Assembly: GCA_963807305.1 (NCBI GenBank)
Contig: CAWEBN010000005.1
Location: forward strand, 372,001 to 436,000
Direction of reading: 5' to 3'
Origin: JAOPZW01 sp963807305
GTDB lineage: Bacteria; Actinomycetota; Thermoleophilia; Solirubrobacterales; Solirubrobacteraceae
Length of the DNA: 64,000 bases
Of this stretch, positions 26,240-34,668 are shown piece by piece. Under the pieces are notes generated by a model. It had not been told where the DNA came from and did not search any database. It saw nothing but the letters and a program-made list of their open reading frames with translations. Made by a program: the position numbers and the translations under genes. The first letter of the stretch is position 1, and every line of letters begins with the position of its first letter.

Positions 26240-26520
26240 TCGTCCGGATCTCCAACGAGGCGCAGTACCGCCTCGACGACGGCCTGCACGGCCGCCTCAA
26301 CGAGCTCGACGACGCCGCGGTCAAGGCGGTCGAGTCGGGCGATGAGGACGCCTTCCACGCCGCCTTCGAGGAGCTGCTCCAGGTCGTGCGCGCCGAGGGC
26401 AGGGAGCTCGAGGACGACGAGCTCGACGCCTCCGACGTCATCCTGCCGCCCTCGGACCTGAGCTTCGTGGAGGCGGGCGAGGAGTTCACGGGCGACGGGC
26501 TCATCCCCGAGCCCGCCTGA
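26236..26520 (+). CDS. PspA-associated protein PspAA
   Basis: A 94-aa acidic protein with a GTG start inside the pspA stop (GTGA). It begins VIVRISNEAQYRLDDGLHGR and has a two-helix core and an acidic tail (SDVILPPSDLSFVEAGEEF). PspAA is found fused to or beside actinobacterial PspA and its relatives and is proposed to modulate it. The assignment rests on the sequence pattern and the overlap with pspA. Confidence 0.75.
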   Translation: MIVRISNEAQYRLDDGLHGRLNELDDAAVKAVESGDEDAFHAAFEELLQVVRAEGRELEDDELDASDVILPPSDLSFVEAGEEFTGDGLIPEPA

Positions 26521-26541
26521 GCGGACCGCGACGCCGCGCGC

Positions 26542-28593
26542 TCAGCTGACCGGCAGCTGGGCGCGCACCGCAGTGCCCTCACCGGGCGGGCTCGTGACGA
26601 CGAGCCGGCCGCCGAGCGCCTCGACGCGATCGGCGAGGCCGCGCAGCCCAGAGCCCTCGCTGGCGTCGGCGCCGCCGATGCCGTCGTCGACCACCTCGAC
26701 CTCGGCGAGGCCGTCGTTGCGCTCGACGCTGACGCGCGCCTGCGACGCCCGCGCGTACTTCGCAACGTTGGTCAGCGCCTCGCAGACAACGAAGTAGGCC
26801 GCGGCCTCGACCGTCTCGGGCAGGCGCTCGTCGAGCGGCACATCGACGCTGACGGGCAGCGGCGCACGGTCGGCGACCGCCTCGATCGCCGCGCACAGGC
26901 CGTGGTCGGTGAGGACTGCGGGATGCAGCCCGCGCGCCAGCTCGCGCAGCTCCTCGAGCGCGAGCGTCAGCTCGTCGCCGGCGCCGTCGAGTATCGAGCG
27001 CAGCCGGGGGTCGTCGGTCACGCGGCGAGCCGCCATGCGGACGGCCAGCGACGTCGCCACCAGCCGCTGCTGGGCCCCGTCGTGGAGATTGCGCTCCAAG
27101 CGCCGGCGCTCGGCGTCGCTGGCCTCGACGATGCGCATGCGCGAGGCGGCGAGCTCCTCGCGCGCATGGGCGTTGGCGATGGCCTGCGCGGCGAGGTCGG
27201 CGAAGTCGCCGACGCGGAACTCGGCCTCGGGCGGAAAGGGGGCGTCGTCGCTGGAGATGATCACCGCGCCCCACAGGTCGCCCGCGAAGAACACGGGCGC
27301 TCCGACGGCCGCCTTGATCCCCGTCGAGCGGAGCGTCTCGACCAGGCTGCCGGTCTTGCCTTCGAGGCTGTCGTAGCGTGCCGGGCGATGGGTGCGCCAG
27401 ATCGTCGGGGCGATCGTGTCGCCGTCGAGGACCAAGGGCGTGCCCACCGGGATCGCCTCCGCGCCGTCGCTCCACACGCCCATGACCAGCGCGGTCCCGT
27501 CGCGGTCGTAGCGCAGGATGTTGCCGATCCCCGCGTCGAGCGCGCGTCCGACCTCCTCGGCGATGAGGCCGAAGAGCCGCTCGGGCGCGACCTCGGCGGC
27601 GACCGCGGTGGCCACCCGGCGCAGCGCGGCCTGCTCCTCGGCCATCCCCTGCAGGGCGCGCTCGGCCCGGCGGCGCTCGGTCACGTCGCGCAGGTAGCCG
27701 CAGAAGAGGGCCGGGCCGGGGAGGTCGGGGCGGGTCACGGCCAGCTCGACGGGGAACGTGGTGCCGTCGGCGCGCATGGCCGTGAGCTGCACCGGGTGGC
27801 CGACGATGCGCGCGGCGCCGGTCTCCATGTAGCGCCGTAGGCCCCGGCGATGGTCCTCGCGCAGCTTGCCGGGAGGGATCATGAGCTCGGCCAGCTCGCG
27901 GCCGACCATCGCCTCGGCGCTGTAGCCGAACGTCGTCTCGGTGGCGGCGTTGACCTCGACGATGTTCCCGTCGCCGTCCATCGTGACGATGCAGTCGAAG
28001 GCCGCGTTGAGGATCGCCGTCTTGCGTGCGTCGCTCTCGCGCACGCCCTGCTCGGCGCGGCAGCGGCCCACGAACTGCCCGATCTGCGAGCCGAGGCTGG
28101 TCACGGTGGCCAGCAGCTCCTCGTCGGGGGCCAGGCGCGTGGCGGCGAAGAACTCCATGACGGCGAGGAGTTCCCCGCTGCCGCGGATGGGGAAGGCGAA
28201 GGCGGAGCGCAGGCCCGCGGCGTCGGCGGCCCGCGAGCGTGGCAGCGGGCGCGGATGCTCGGCGGCGTCGGCGATCCACGCCGGGCGGCCCGTCTCCCAC
28301 ACCTCACCGGGCAGGCCCTGCCCCGGCGCGAGCGTCACCGAGCGGCTCTTCTCGGCGAAGGCGGCGACGCCGGTGGAGTCGCTCTCCCACGTGTGCGCGC
28401 AGCGCAGGGCCCTGACGTCGTCGCCGATCGGCGTCCACAGGGCGCCGAAGTCCCACGCCAGCGCCTCGCCGACGGCCGCGAGCAGGCGCGGATGAGCGTC
28501 GTCCTCGTCGGGCGCCGAGGCCAGCACCCGCGCGACGGCGTGCTCCGTGCGCAGGAGCACGGCGACGTCGGTTCGCTCGTTGCGCGTGGGCAT
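26542..28593 (-). CDS. Orphan GAF-PAS-GAF sensor histidine kinase (HisKA_3)
   Basis: A 683-aa soluble kinase. Domains in order: GAF (about 20-170), PAS (about 190-310, with TMDGDGNIVEVNAATETTFGYS), GAF (about 325-480), HisKA_3 with the phospho-His in RRLERNLHDGAQQRLVATS, and HATPase_c (NVAKYARASQARVSV, VVDDGIGGADASEGSGLRGL). HisKA_3 kinases pair with NarL/LuxR regulators, none of which is adjacent. It could sense small molecules or redox. It lies 74 bp after the STAS gene and converges on pspAA. Confidence 0.9.
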   Translation of the reverse strand: MPTRNERTDVAVLLRTEHAVARVLASAPDEDDAHPRLLAAVGEALAWDFGALWTPIGDDVRALRCAHTWESDSTGVAAFAEKSRSVTLAPGQGLPGEVWETGRPAWIADAAEHPRPLPRSRAADAAGLRSAFAFPIRGSGELLAVMEFFAATRLAPDEELLATVTSLGSQIGQFVGRCRAEQGVRESDARKTAILNAAFDCIVTMDGDGNIVEVNAATETTFGYSAEAMVGRELAELMIPPGKLREDHRRGLRRYMETGAARIVGHPVQLTAMRADGTTFPVELAVTRPDLPGPALFCGYLRDVTERRRAERALQGMAEEQAALRRVATAVAAEVAPERLFGLIAEEVGRALDAGIGNILRYDRDGTALVMGVWSDGAEAIPVGTPLVLDGDTIAPTIWRTHRPARYDSLEGKTGSLVETLRSTGIKAAVGAPVFFAGDLWGAVIISSDDAPFPPEAEFRVGDFADLAAQAIANAHAREELAASRMRIVEASDAERRRLERNLHDGAQQRLVATSLAVRMAARRVTDDPRLRSILDGAGDELTLALEELRELARGLHPAVLTDHGLCAAIEAVADRAPLPVSVDVPLDERLPETVEAAAYFVVCEALTNVAKYARASQARVSVERNDGLAEVEVVDDGIGGADASEGSGLRGLADRVEALGGRLVVTSPPGEGTAVRAQLPVS

Positions 28594-28667
28594 GGCCGAA
28601 GGCAAAGGGTAAGGCGAGCCTCCCACATGCGATGGGCCGTCGCACGACCGGCGTCGTGGACGGGGGC

Positions 28668-29036
28668 TCAGTGTGCGTGCTGGTCGCTGACGACGTCGAG
28701 CCGGCGTCCGACGCCGGTGAGTCGCAGCACCTTGCCCGCCCGGCCGTTGCCGATGACGGTGACGAAGCGCGCGCCGGTGAGCCGCACCCGCGCGTCGGCA
28801 CGCAGCAGCCAGGAGACGGTGAAGGCGTCGGCGGAGGTCACGCGGTCGAGGTCGGCGACCACCGTCACGACCAGGCCCGGCTCCAGCGCCTCGTCCAGCG
28901 CGGCGTCGAGCGTCTCGCGCGCGGCCAGGTCCAGCTCGCCACGGAGCTCGATCACCGAGGTCACGCCCATCCGGTGCACGGTGCATCCGAACAGCGCGCC
29001 GGCCGGTCGCGGGACCTGGTGACCGTCGATGCCCAT
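28668..29036 (-). CDS. STAS-domain protein (anti-sigma antagonist-like)
   Basis: A 122-aa protein from MGIDGHQVPRP. A STAS fold with MGVTSVIELRGELDLAARETL, VVADLDRVTSADAFTVSWLL and LTGVGRRLDVV is evident. Antagonists bind anti-sigma factors after loss of phosphate from a Ser in the VTFxDSSG loop. Here the loop reads VTSADAFTVSW, so the usual phospho-Ser site is not conserved and the protein may be a MlaB-like or unregulated variant. It sits in one run with the orphan kinase. Confidence 0.75.
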   Translation of the reverse strand: MGIDGHQVPRPAGALFGCTVHRMGVTSVIELRGELDLAARETLDAALDEALEPGLVVTVVADLDRVTSADAFTVSWLLRADARVRLTGARFVTVIGNGRAGKVLRLTGVGRRLDVVSDQHAH

Positions 29037-29099
29037 GGCTAGCCGAGAGGTATTTCCAGCGGACGGGGAATCCATGCTGCATTGATTAGGGTCCCACGG

Positions 29100-30407
29100 A
29101 TGGACCAGCGCCTGCTCGACGACCTGCTCAACTGGCTGCGCATACCGTCCATCTCGACGGGCGACGGCGATCCCGCCGATCTCGAGCGCGCGGCCGCGTG
29201 GGTCGTCGAGCGCGTGAGCGGGGCCGGTGGCGAGGCGCGCGTCATCGCCACCGACGGCAACCCGCTGGCGGTGGGCGAGCTGCGCGCCGCACGCGAGGAC
29301 GCGCCGACCGTGCTCATCTACGGCCACTACGACGTGCAATCGGTCGGCGACCCTGCGGCGTGGACGACACCGCCCTTCACGCCCGACCTGCGCGACGGCC
29401 GGGTCTATGCGCGCGGCGCCTCGGACGACAAGGGCAACTTCCTGCCGCTGCTGCACGTCGCGTGCGCGCAGGCGGCACAGGGCACGCTGCCGGTCAACAT
29501 CCGCGTGCTCGTCGAGGGCGAGGAGGAGACCGGCGGCACGGCCGTGGCCGAATGGGTGCGCGCCGATGACCGCGGCGCGGACTGCGCGATCGTCTTCGAC
29601 TCCGGCATGGTCGACGAGCGCACGCCGGCGATCACCATCGGGCTGCGCGGGCTGGTGATGGCGCACCTGAGGGTCCGCACCGCCGACCGTGACCTGCACT
29701 CCGGCGTCTACGGCGGCAGCGCGCTCAACGCCCTGCACGCTCTGCAGGCGATGCTCTCGGCCGTCGTCCCCGGACCCGACGGCAGCCTGCGCGACGAGCT
29801 GCGCGCGGGCATCGCCCCACCCGCTCAGGCCGAGCGCGAATCGTGGGCGCGGCTCCCGCCCGGTGAAGAGCTGCTGCGTGCTGTCGGGGCGCGCCCGGCG
29901 TACCCCGGTGCCGGCGCTGACTATTACGAGCGAAACGGCGCCGACACGTCGCTGGAGATCAACGCCATCCACGCCGGCGAGCACCGCACCGTCGTGCCGG
30001 CGGTCGCGCACGCGAGCGTCTCGCAGCGCCTGGCGCCCGGGCAGAGCGCGCGCGATGCCCTGGTCACGCTCGAGCGCCTGCTGCGGGACGCGCTGCCGGC
30101 CGGGGCGGAACTCGAGCTGTCGGCCGAGCTGGGGGAGCCCTCGCTCTTCCCGCCCGACAATCCCGCCATCGCGCTGTCGGCCCAGGCCCTCGAACGGGCC
30201 GTCGGCGCGCCGACGGCCTTCGTCCGCAGCGGCGGGTCGATCCCGGTCGTGGCCGAGTTCGCCGCCCGCGACATCCCGACCGTGGTCAGCGGCTTCGGCC
30301 TGGAGGACGACGCCTACCACGCGCCCGACGAGTCCTTCCGGCTCGTGGCCCTCGACCAGGGCGCGGCCGCGGCGAACGAGCTCTACCAGGCGCTGGCCAC
30401 GCTCTGA
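29100..30407 (+). CDS. M20-family metallopeptidase (dipeptidase-like)
   Basis: A 435-aa protein of ordinary length. Metal-binding motifs are complete: YGHYDVQSV (His, Asp), YARGASDDKGNFLPLLH, LVEGEEETGG (the catalytic Glu pair) and the later His in FGLEDDAYHAPDES. The lid domain (about 180-300) is present, with the DLHSGVYGGS pattern of dimerising M20 enzymes. The family hydrolyses dipeptides or similar amides with two zinc ions. It is divergent from the STAS gene (63 bp). Confidence 0.9.
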   Translation: MDQRLLDDLLNWLRIPSISTGDGDPADLERAAAWVVERVSGAGGEARVIATDGNPLAVGELRAAREDAPTVLIYGHYDVQSVGDPAAWTTPPFTPDLRDGRVYARGASDDKGNFLPLLHVACAQAAQGTLPVNIRVLVEGEEETGGTAVAEWVRADDRGADCAIVFDSGMVDERTPAITIGLRGLVMAHLRVRTADRDLHSGVYGGSALNALHALQAMLSAVVPGPDGSLRDELRAGIAPPAQAERESWARLPPGEELLRAVGARPAYPGAGADYYERNGADTSLEINAIHAGEHRTVVPAVAHASVSQRLAPGQSARDALVTLERLLRDALPAGAELELSAELGEPSLFPPDNPAIALSAQALERAVGAPTAFVRSGGSIPVVAEFAARDIPTVVSGFGLEDDAYHAPDESFRLVALDQGAAAANELYQALATL

Positions 30408-30543
30408 CCTCGGTCGGGGCCTACGGGCCCCCGCTCCGGGCCGGCGCACGGCGGCTCGAGTGTCCGGCGTGCGCGCTGGTGGCATTGAGTGGCGCTCACC
30501 GCCGCATCGAGGGAGGGGTCTGGCGGGCGCCGACGGCTTGCGC

Positions 30544-31110
30544 CTAGCGGGGCGGTGCCGGGAGCGTCACGAAGCGGTGCCCGCGCACGTGGCGCACCTC
30601 GGTCTCGCCGACGCGCTCGACCGGCAGCGGCGGATAGGTGTGGCCGTGCAGCAGCATCGCCGGGTGCTCGCGCTCGACGTACTCGCGCAGGCCCGCGAGC
30701 CCGACGTGCGCGCGGTCGTCGGGCTCGTCGTTGACGCCCAGCGGTGGGCTGTGGGCCAGCATCACGTCGACGCGGCCGAGCTTGCGCAGGAGCTTGGAGG
30801 CCTTCTTCTGCGTCCACGTGTATCGCAGGTCCTCGTGGTACTCGTGGCTGCCCGAGAAGCCGCCGAAGCACAGCCCGCCCACCTCGACGCGGCGAAGGTG
30901 GACGTCCTCGATGCCGATGCCGTCGAACTCGTCGCCCTCGTCGTGGTTGCCGTGGACGCCGAGCTTGGGCAGCCGGGCGTCGGCCAGCGCCTCGAGGTCC
31001 ACGCGCGTGAGGTCGCCGAGGCACAGGACGAGGTCGACGTCGCGCTCGAGCAGGCGCCCGAGCGGGACGTACGGCGGCGCGTCGGCCAGGACGAGGGCGC
31101 GCAGGCTCAG
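30544..31110 (-). CDS. Calcineurin-like metallophosphoesterase, start uncertain
   Basis: From GTG 31002 the protein is only 152 aa and lacks the first two metal motifs. The same frame is open upstream and reads LSLRALVLADAPPYVPLGRL then DLVLCLGDLTRVDLEAL from a CTG at 31110. That segment restores a GDxxR-type motif II before GVHGNHDE (III), MLAHSPPLG (IV) and LLHGHTYPPL (V). A first His in the LADA motif is missing, as in the UPF0025/YfcE-like subset. I therefore take 31110 (CTG) as the most likely start; it overlaps the pspAB stop by 4 bp. Substrate unknown. Confidence 0.6.
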   Translation of the reverse strand: MSLRALVLADAPPYVPLGRLLERDVDLVLCLGDLTRVDLEALADARLPKLGVHGNHDEGDEFDGIGIEDVHLRRVEVGGLCFGGFSGSHEYHEDLRYTWTQKKASKLLRKLGRVDVMLAHSPPLGVNDEPDDRAHVGLAGLREYVEREHPAMLLHGHTYPPLPVERVGETEVRHVRGHRFVTLPAPPR

Positions 31111-31679
31111 ATGGGGATCCCCCAGAGGGGGAACCAGCGCTCGAGCTCGGGCTCGAAGGGCAGCTCGGTGCCGGTGGCCGCCTTGATCTGCAACTCGCGC
31201 TCGGTGTTGCGCTGCTTGTCGCCGGCGGCGGGCACGAACGGGTACCAGCTGCCGCGCTTGTAGTTGTAGATCAGATACAGCGGCCTGCCATCGGCGTCCT
31301 CGAAGGAGAAGACCGCGGCCAGCACGCGGTCGTTGTAGCCGCCCACGGCCAGCGCGTCGCTGACCGCGTTGACGCCGACCGCGAGGTCCTCGATCTCGGG
31401 GTCGCGCACGATCATCCAGCGGTAGCCGAACTCGTCGTCCTTCGTCTCCACCGTCGAGCCCATCTCCGAGCCCGTCCCGGAGAGGATCTCCTGCATGTCG
31501 TCGACGATCTGGCGGAAGTCGCCGGTCGCCAGCGGCTGGAAGACGATGCCCGCCACGCCGCGGGTCTTGATGCCCTGCTGCGCATCGAGACCGACGTAGG
31601 CGGTCGAGATGGCGAAGAGCCGGTCGGGCGCCGGCCCCTTGACCTTGCGCTTGCCCAGCAGCGCGTCGAGGAAGCCCAT
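31107..31679 (-). CDS. PspA-associated protein PspAB
   Basis: A 190-aa protein. It begins MGFLDALLGKRKVKGPAPDR and carries LFAISTAYVGLD, DDEFGYRWMIVRD, LIYNYKRGSWYPFVP, ELPFEPELERWFPLWG, the same pattern as PspAB from actinobacterial psp loci, where its partner is usually an HtpX protease. Here htpX is 10 bp upstream in the same operon, which supports the call. PspAB may tie HtpX to the PspA response; that is inferred. Confidence 0.8.
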   Translation of the reverse strand: MGFLDALLGKRKVKGPAPDRLFAISTAYVGLDAQQGIKTRGVAGIVFQPLATGDFRQIVDDMQEILSGTGSEMGSTVETKDDEFGYRWMIVRDPEIEDLAVGVNAVSDALAVGGYNDRVLAAVFSFEDADGRPLYLIYNYKRGSWYPFVPAAGDKQRNTERELQIKAATGTELPFEPELERWFPLWGIPI

Positions 31680-31689
31680 GCCCCGCAGA

Positions 31690-32583
31690 CTACGCGGGCG
31701 CGCCCTGCAGCTGCGCCTCCAGGCGCGAGAGAGCCTCGATGCGCTTCTCCATCGGGGGGTGGGTGGAGAAGAGGTTGTAGACCGACTGCTTCACGCCGGC
31801 GGGGACGATGTAGAAGGCGTTCATCTCCGCGTGGGCGCGGAGATCGGTCTGCGGAATGCGCTCCATCGTCCCGCTGATCTTCAACAGGGCCGAGGACAGG
31901 GCGCTCGGCCGGCCGGTGATGATCGCCGCGCCGCGGTCGGCCGCGAACTCGCGGTAGCGCGACAGCGCCTGCAGGAGGAAGAACGAGATCACGTAGACCG
32001 CCAGCGAGACGAGGATGATCGCGAAGATCCCGGGGCCGTCGTCATCGTCGTCGCCGCCGAAGAAGAACCCGAACTGCACGATCATCGAGGCGAGCGAGGC
32101 GAAGAAGGCGGCGAGCGTCATGACCATCACGTCGCGGTTGGCGATGTGGGTCAGCTCGTGGGCCATGACGCCCTCGAGCTCGGCGGGCGAGAGCAGCTCG
32201 AGGATGCCCGTCGTCGCGCACACCGCCGCGGCCTTCTTCGAGCGTCCCACGGCGAAGGCGTTGGGCATCGTCGAGTTCACGACGTAGATGCGCGGCTTGG
32301 GCAGGTCGGCCTGGACGCACAGTCGCTCGATCGTGGCGTGCAGCTGCGGCGCCTCCTGCGGCGAGACCTCCTGGGCGCCCATCGAGCGCAGCGCGAGCTT
32401 GTCGGAGGTGAAGAACTGCAGCGACAGCAGGCCGCCGGCGACGATCAGGATGGTGATCCCGCTGGCGCCCGCGGCGAAGAGCACGCCGATGAGCACCGCG
32501 TAGACCGCGCCGAGCAGGAAGATCGTGATCAGCATCCGGACCTGCAGCCCGGTGTCGCGGCCGAATGAGGAGGGTCGAGCCAT
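31690..32583 (-). CDS. htpX: HtpX-type M48 membrane protease
   Basis: A 297-aa protein. Two N-terminal hydrophobic segments (about 17-60), a zinc site HELTH in GVMAHELTHIANRD with the third ligand Glu in REFAADRGAA, then two more hydrophobic segments (about 150-190). HtpX degrades misfolded membrane proteins with FtsH. It precedes pspAB and a phosphoesterase on the same strand. An Asp-rich loop (GGDDDDDGP) lies just before the third hydrophobic segment. Confidence 0.93.
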   Translation of the reverse strand: MARPSSFGRDTGLQVRMLITIFLLGAVYAVLIGVLFAAGASGITILIVAGGLLSLQFFTSDKLALRSMGAQEVSPQEAPQLHATIERLCVQADLPKPRIYVVNSTMPNAFAVGRSKKAAAVCATTGILELLSPAELEGVMAHELTHIANRDVMVMTLAAFFASLASMIVQFGFFFGGDDDDDGPGIFAIILVSLAVYVISFFLLQALSRYREFAADRGAAIITGRPSALSSALLKISGTMERIPQTDLRAHAEMNAFYIVPAGVKQSVYNLFSTHPPMEKRIEALSRLEAQLQGAPA

Positions 32584-32650
32584 GCATGAGATCTTGCCAC
32601 ACAGGGCGCCTCGGCACCTACGGTTCGTAGGAGAGCCGTGGGGCTGGTAG

Positions 32651-32776
32651 GCTCGCGCCGCCGAATCCCCCGTATCGCGCGGGGGAGCGGGGGACCCAAT
32701 AGACCCACGGGGCGAATCCGGGCCGAGAGCGCCCGGTAGCGCGTGAGCGCGAGCCCGACAGCTAACTCCGCAGGCA
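32651..32776 (+). ncRNA. Cyclic di-AMP riboswitch (ydaO/yuaA class), second copy
   Basis: Same landmarks as the first: GCCGAATCCCC, GAGCGGGGGACCCA, GGGGCGAATC, a variable hairpin, CAGCTAACTCCGCAGGC. It lies 52 bp before the M23 endopeptidase gene. The two riboswitches are about 9.5 kb apart and control two wall hydrolases of different families. Confidence 0.85.
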
Positions 32777-32828
32777 CGGGACATAACTGTGTACCTCAGG
32801 TTGACCCTTGTCCGATAGCGCTCGTAGC

Positions 32829-34052
32829 ATGCGCCGCCGCATGCGTCTTCGCGTCCTGCTCGCGGGTGCGGTCCTCCCGCTTGCGCTGTGGGCTGCGCTC
32901 CCCGTGTTCTCTCAGGGTGCGGCGTCGCCGACCGGGCGCCTGAACGACATCCAGCGCAAGATCAGGGTCACGCAGGGCAAGATCGGCAAGCGCAAGGGCA
33001 CCGAGCGCCTGCTGACGACGCAGATCAGCGCCTACTCGGCGCGCATCGGGCGCCTCCAAGGGCGCATCGGCACGCTGCAGAGCCAGGAGGCGAACGCCCA
33101 GGCCGACCTCGACGCCAAGCGCAACGAGCTCTTCAAGACCCAGCGCGACCTGCGCGCCGAGCGCCGCCGCCTCGTGCGCCTGCGCGCCCGCCTCGCCCAG
33201 GCCCGCACCGCGCTCGCCCAGCGGCTGGTCGAGCTCTACCAGGCCGACAAGCCCGACATCGTCACCGTGATCATGTCCTCCAAGGGCTTCGCAGAGCTGC
33301 TGGAGCGCGGCGAGTTCATGCAGCGCGTGTCCGAGCAGGACCAGAGCATCATCAGGATCGTGCGCAGCGCCAAGTCCGACGCCACGGCCACCGCCAAGCG
33401 CCTGGACATCCTCGAGACCCGCCAGCAGAAGCTCACCGCGATCGTCCAGCAGCGCCGCGACGAGATCGCCCGCGCCAAGCAGGGCCTCATCAACACGAAG
33501 GTCGGGCTCGCCGGGACGCGCGCCGACAAGGCCCACGCGCTGGGGACCGTGCGCGCCGAGCGCCAGCAGCTCGAGGGCAACCTCTCGGGGCTGAAGGCCG
33601 AGCAGTCGAAGATCCAGGCCACGCTGCAGCAGTCGCAGGGCACGCTCCCGGCGGGGCCGATCAAGCAGGGCAACGGCAGCCTCATCTGGCCGGTCAACGG
33701 GCCCATCACCTCGCAGTTCTGCGAGCGCCGGGCCTGGGAGGCCTGCCACCCGGGCATCGACATCGGCGTCCCCACGGGCACGCCGATCCGCGCGGCCGCC
33801 GCGGGCACGGTGGCCCTCATGCAGTCGGTCGGAGCATCGGGCGGCTACGGCAACTTCACCTGCATCCAGCACACCGGAGCGATGTCGACGTGCTACGCGC
33901 ACCAATCGCGCTTCGCCACCTCGCTGGGCGCCAGCGTCAGCCAGGGCCAGGTCATCGGCTACACGGGCTGCACCGGGCTGTGCTTCGGGCCGCACCTGCA
34001 CTTCGAGGTGCGCATCAACGGCGCGGTCACCAACCCGCTCAACTACCTCTGA
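32829..34052 (+). CDS. M23-family peptidoglycan endopeptidase with coiled coil
   Basis: A 407-aa exported protein (signal segment MRLRVLLAGAVLPLALWAA). A long coiled coil (about residues 40-270) precedes a LytM domain with HPGIDIGVPTGTPIRAAAAG (first His), CYAHQSRFATSLG and CFGPHLHFEVRING, which has the HxH zinc ligands. The layout is EnvC/RipA-like, so the coil may pair with a divisome partner. A second start (32841) is possible. It is downstream of the second c-di-AMP riboswitch. Confidence 0.92.
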   Translation: MRRRMRLRVLLAGAVLPLALWAALPVFSQGAASPTGRLNDIQRKIRVTQGKIGKRKGTERLLTTQISAYSARIGRLQGRIGTLQSQEANAQADLDAKRNELFKTQRDLRAERRRLVRLRARLAQARTALAQRLVELYQADKPDIVTVIMSSKGFAELLERGEFMQRVSEQDQSIIRIVRSAKSDATATAKRLDILETRQQKLTAIVQQRRDEIARAKQGLINTKVGLAGTRADKAHALGTVRAERQQLEGNLSGLKAEQSKIQATLQQSQGTLPAGPIKQGNGSLIWPVNGPITSQFCERRAWEACHPGIDIGVPTGTPIRAAAAGTVALMQSVGASGGYGNFTCIQHTGAMSTCYAHQSRFATSLGASVSQGQVIGYTGCTGLCFGPHLHFEVRINGAVTNPLNYL

Positions 34053-34087
34053 GACATCCGTCCACCGGGCCCTGGGGCCCTGGGGCC

Positions 34088-34486
34088 GTGGCCGGCCGGG
34101 TAGCCCGTCCGCGCAGAGGAGAACGGCACGGATGCCCGGAACGACACCAAGCGCGCGGCCCTCGCCGGCGGCGCGACCGTCGCCTCTCGGTCGCGCCGCG
34201 CGTGCCCGCGCACGGCGCCGGGCCGGTCTTGCCCGCCGCCTCGGCGCCTGCGGATCGCGCGCCGACCCTGAGCGGCGGCGCGCCAAGTATGCCCGCGCCC
34301 GCCGGCGGCCCGCTCGCGCCGGCCGCCCAGGCGGCGCGCGAGGCCGGCACGAGCGCGCCGGGCGCCGTGGGGCCCGTGGCTGCGCCGGTCGCGCGCCCCG
34401 TCGACGCCGCCGGCGCCGCCGTCGCGGGCGCCGTCGAACAGGCCGATCAGGCGGCCGCTGCTACGTTGAGCGCGTTGGGTCGTTAA
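34088..34486 (+). CDS. Uncertain Ala/Pro-rich small ORF in a 616-bp gap
   Basis: Between the M23 gene and the next reductase (34053-34668) no known gene is seen. This ORF (132 aa from GTG 34088) has strongly biased GC third positions in its last 70 codons: SGGAPSMPAPAGGPLAPAAQ and AGAAVAGAVEQADQAAAATL. It resembles exported low-complexity proteins but lacks a clear signal peptide and the N-terminal half is Arg-rich. Other frames here are worse. Short direct repeats (GGCCCTGG) at 34072-34088 precede it. The rest of the gap (34487-34668) shows nothing. Confidence 0.3.
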   Translation: MAGRVARPRRGERHGCPERHQARGPRRRRDRRLSVAPRVPAHGAGPVLPAASAPADRAPTLSGGAPSMPAPAGGPLAPAAQAAREAGTSAPGAVGPVAAPVARPVDAAGAAVAGAVEQADQAAAATLSALGR

Positions 34487-34668
34487 CCGCGTTTCAGCAT
34501 CTCGACGCCGGGCAACGCCCATAGTGGGAGGGCACGTACACCCGCGACGCGCGCTCGACCGGTGGTCCAGCGCGCGCGCCGCGAGTCCGTGCACGCTGCC
34601 CATGGCCCCCGGCCGGGCGGCGCGCCACCCTGGACGCCCGATACGAGAACGAGGAGTACCGAGAGCCC

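Noticed and set aside
34132..34524. Arg-rich 130-aa frame in the gap after the M23 gene
   Set aside because: Composition is that of a shadow frame; the neighbouring frame (34088-34486) has better codon bias though it is also uncertain.
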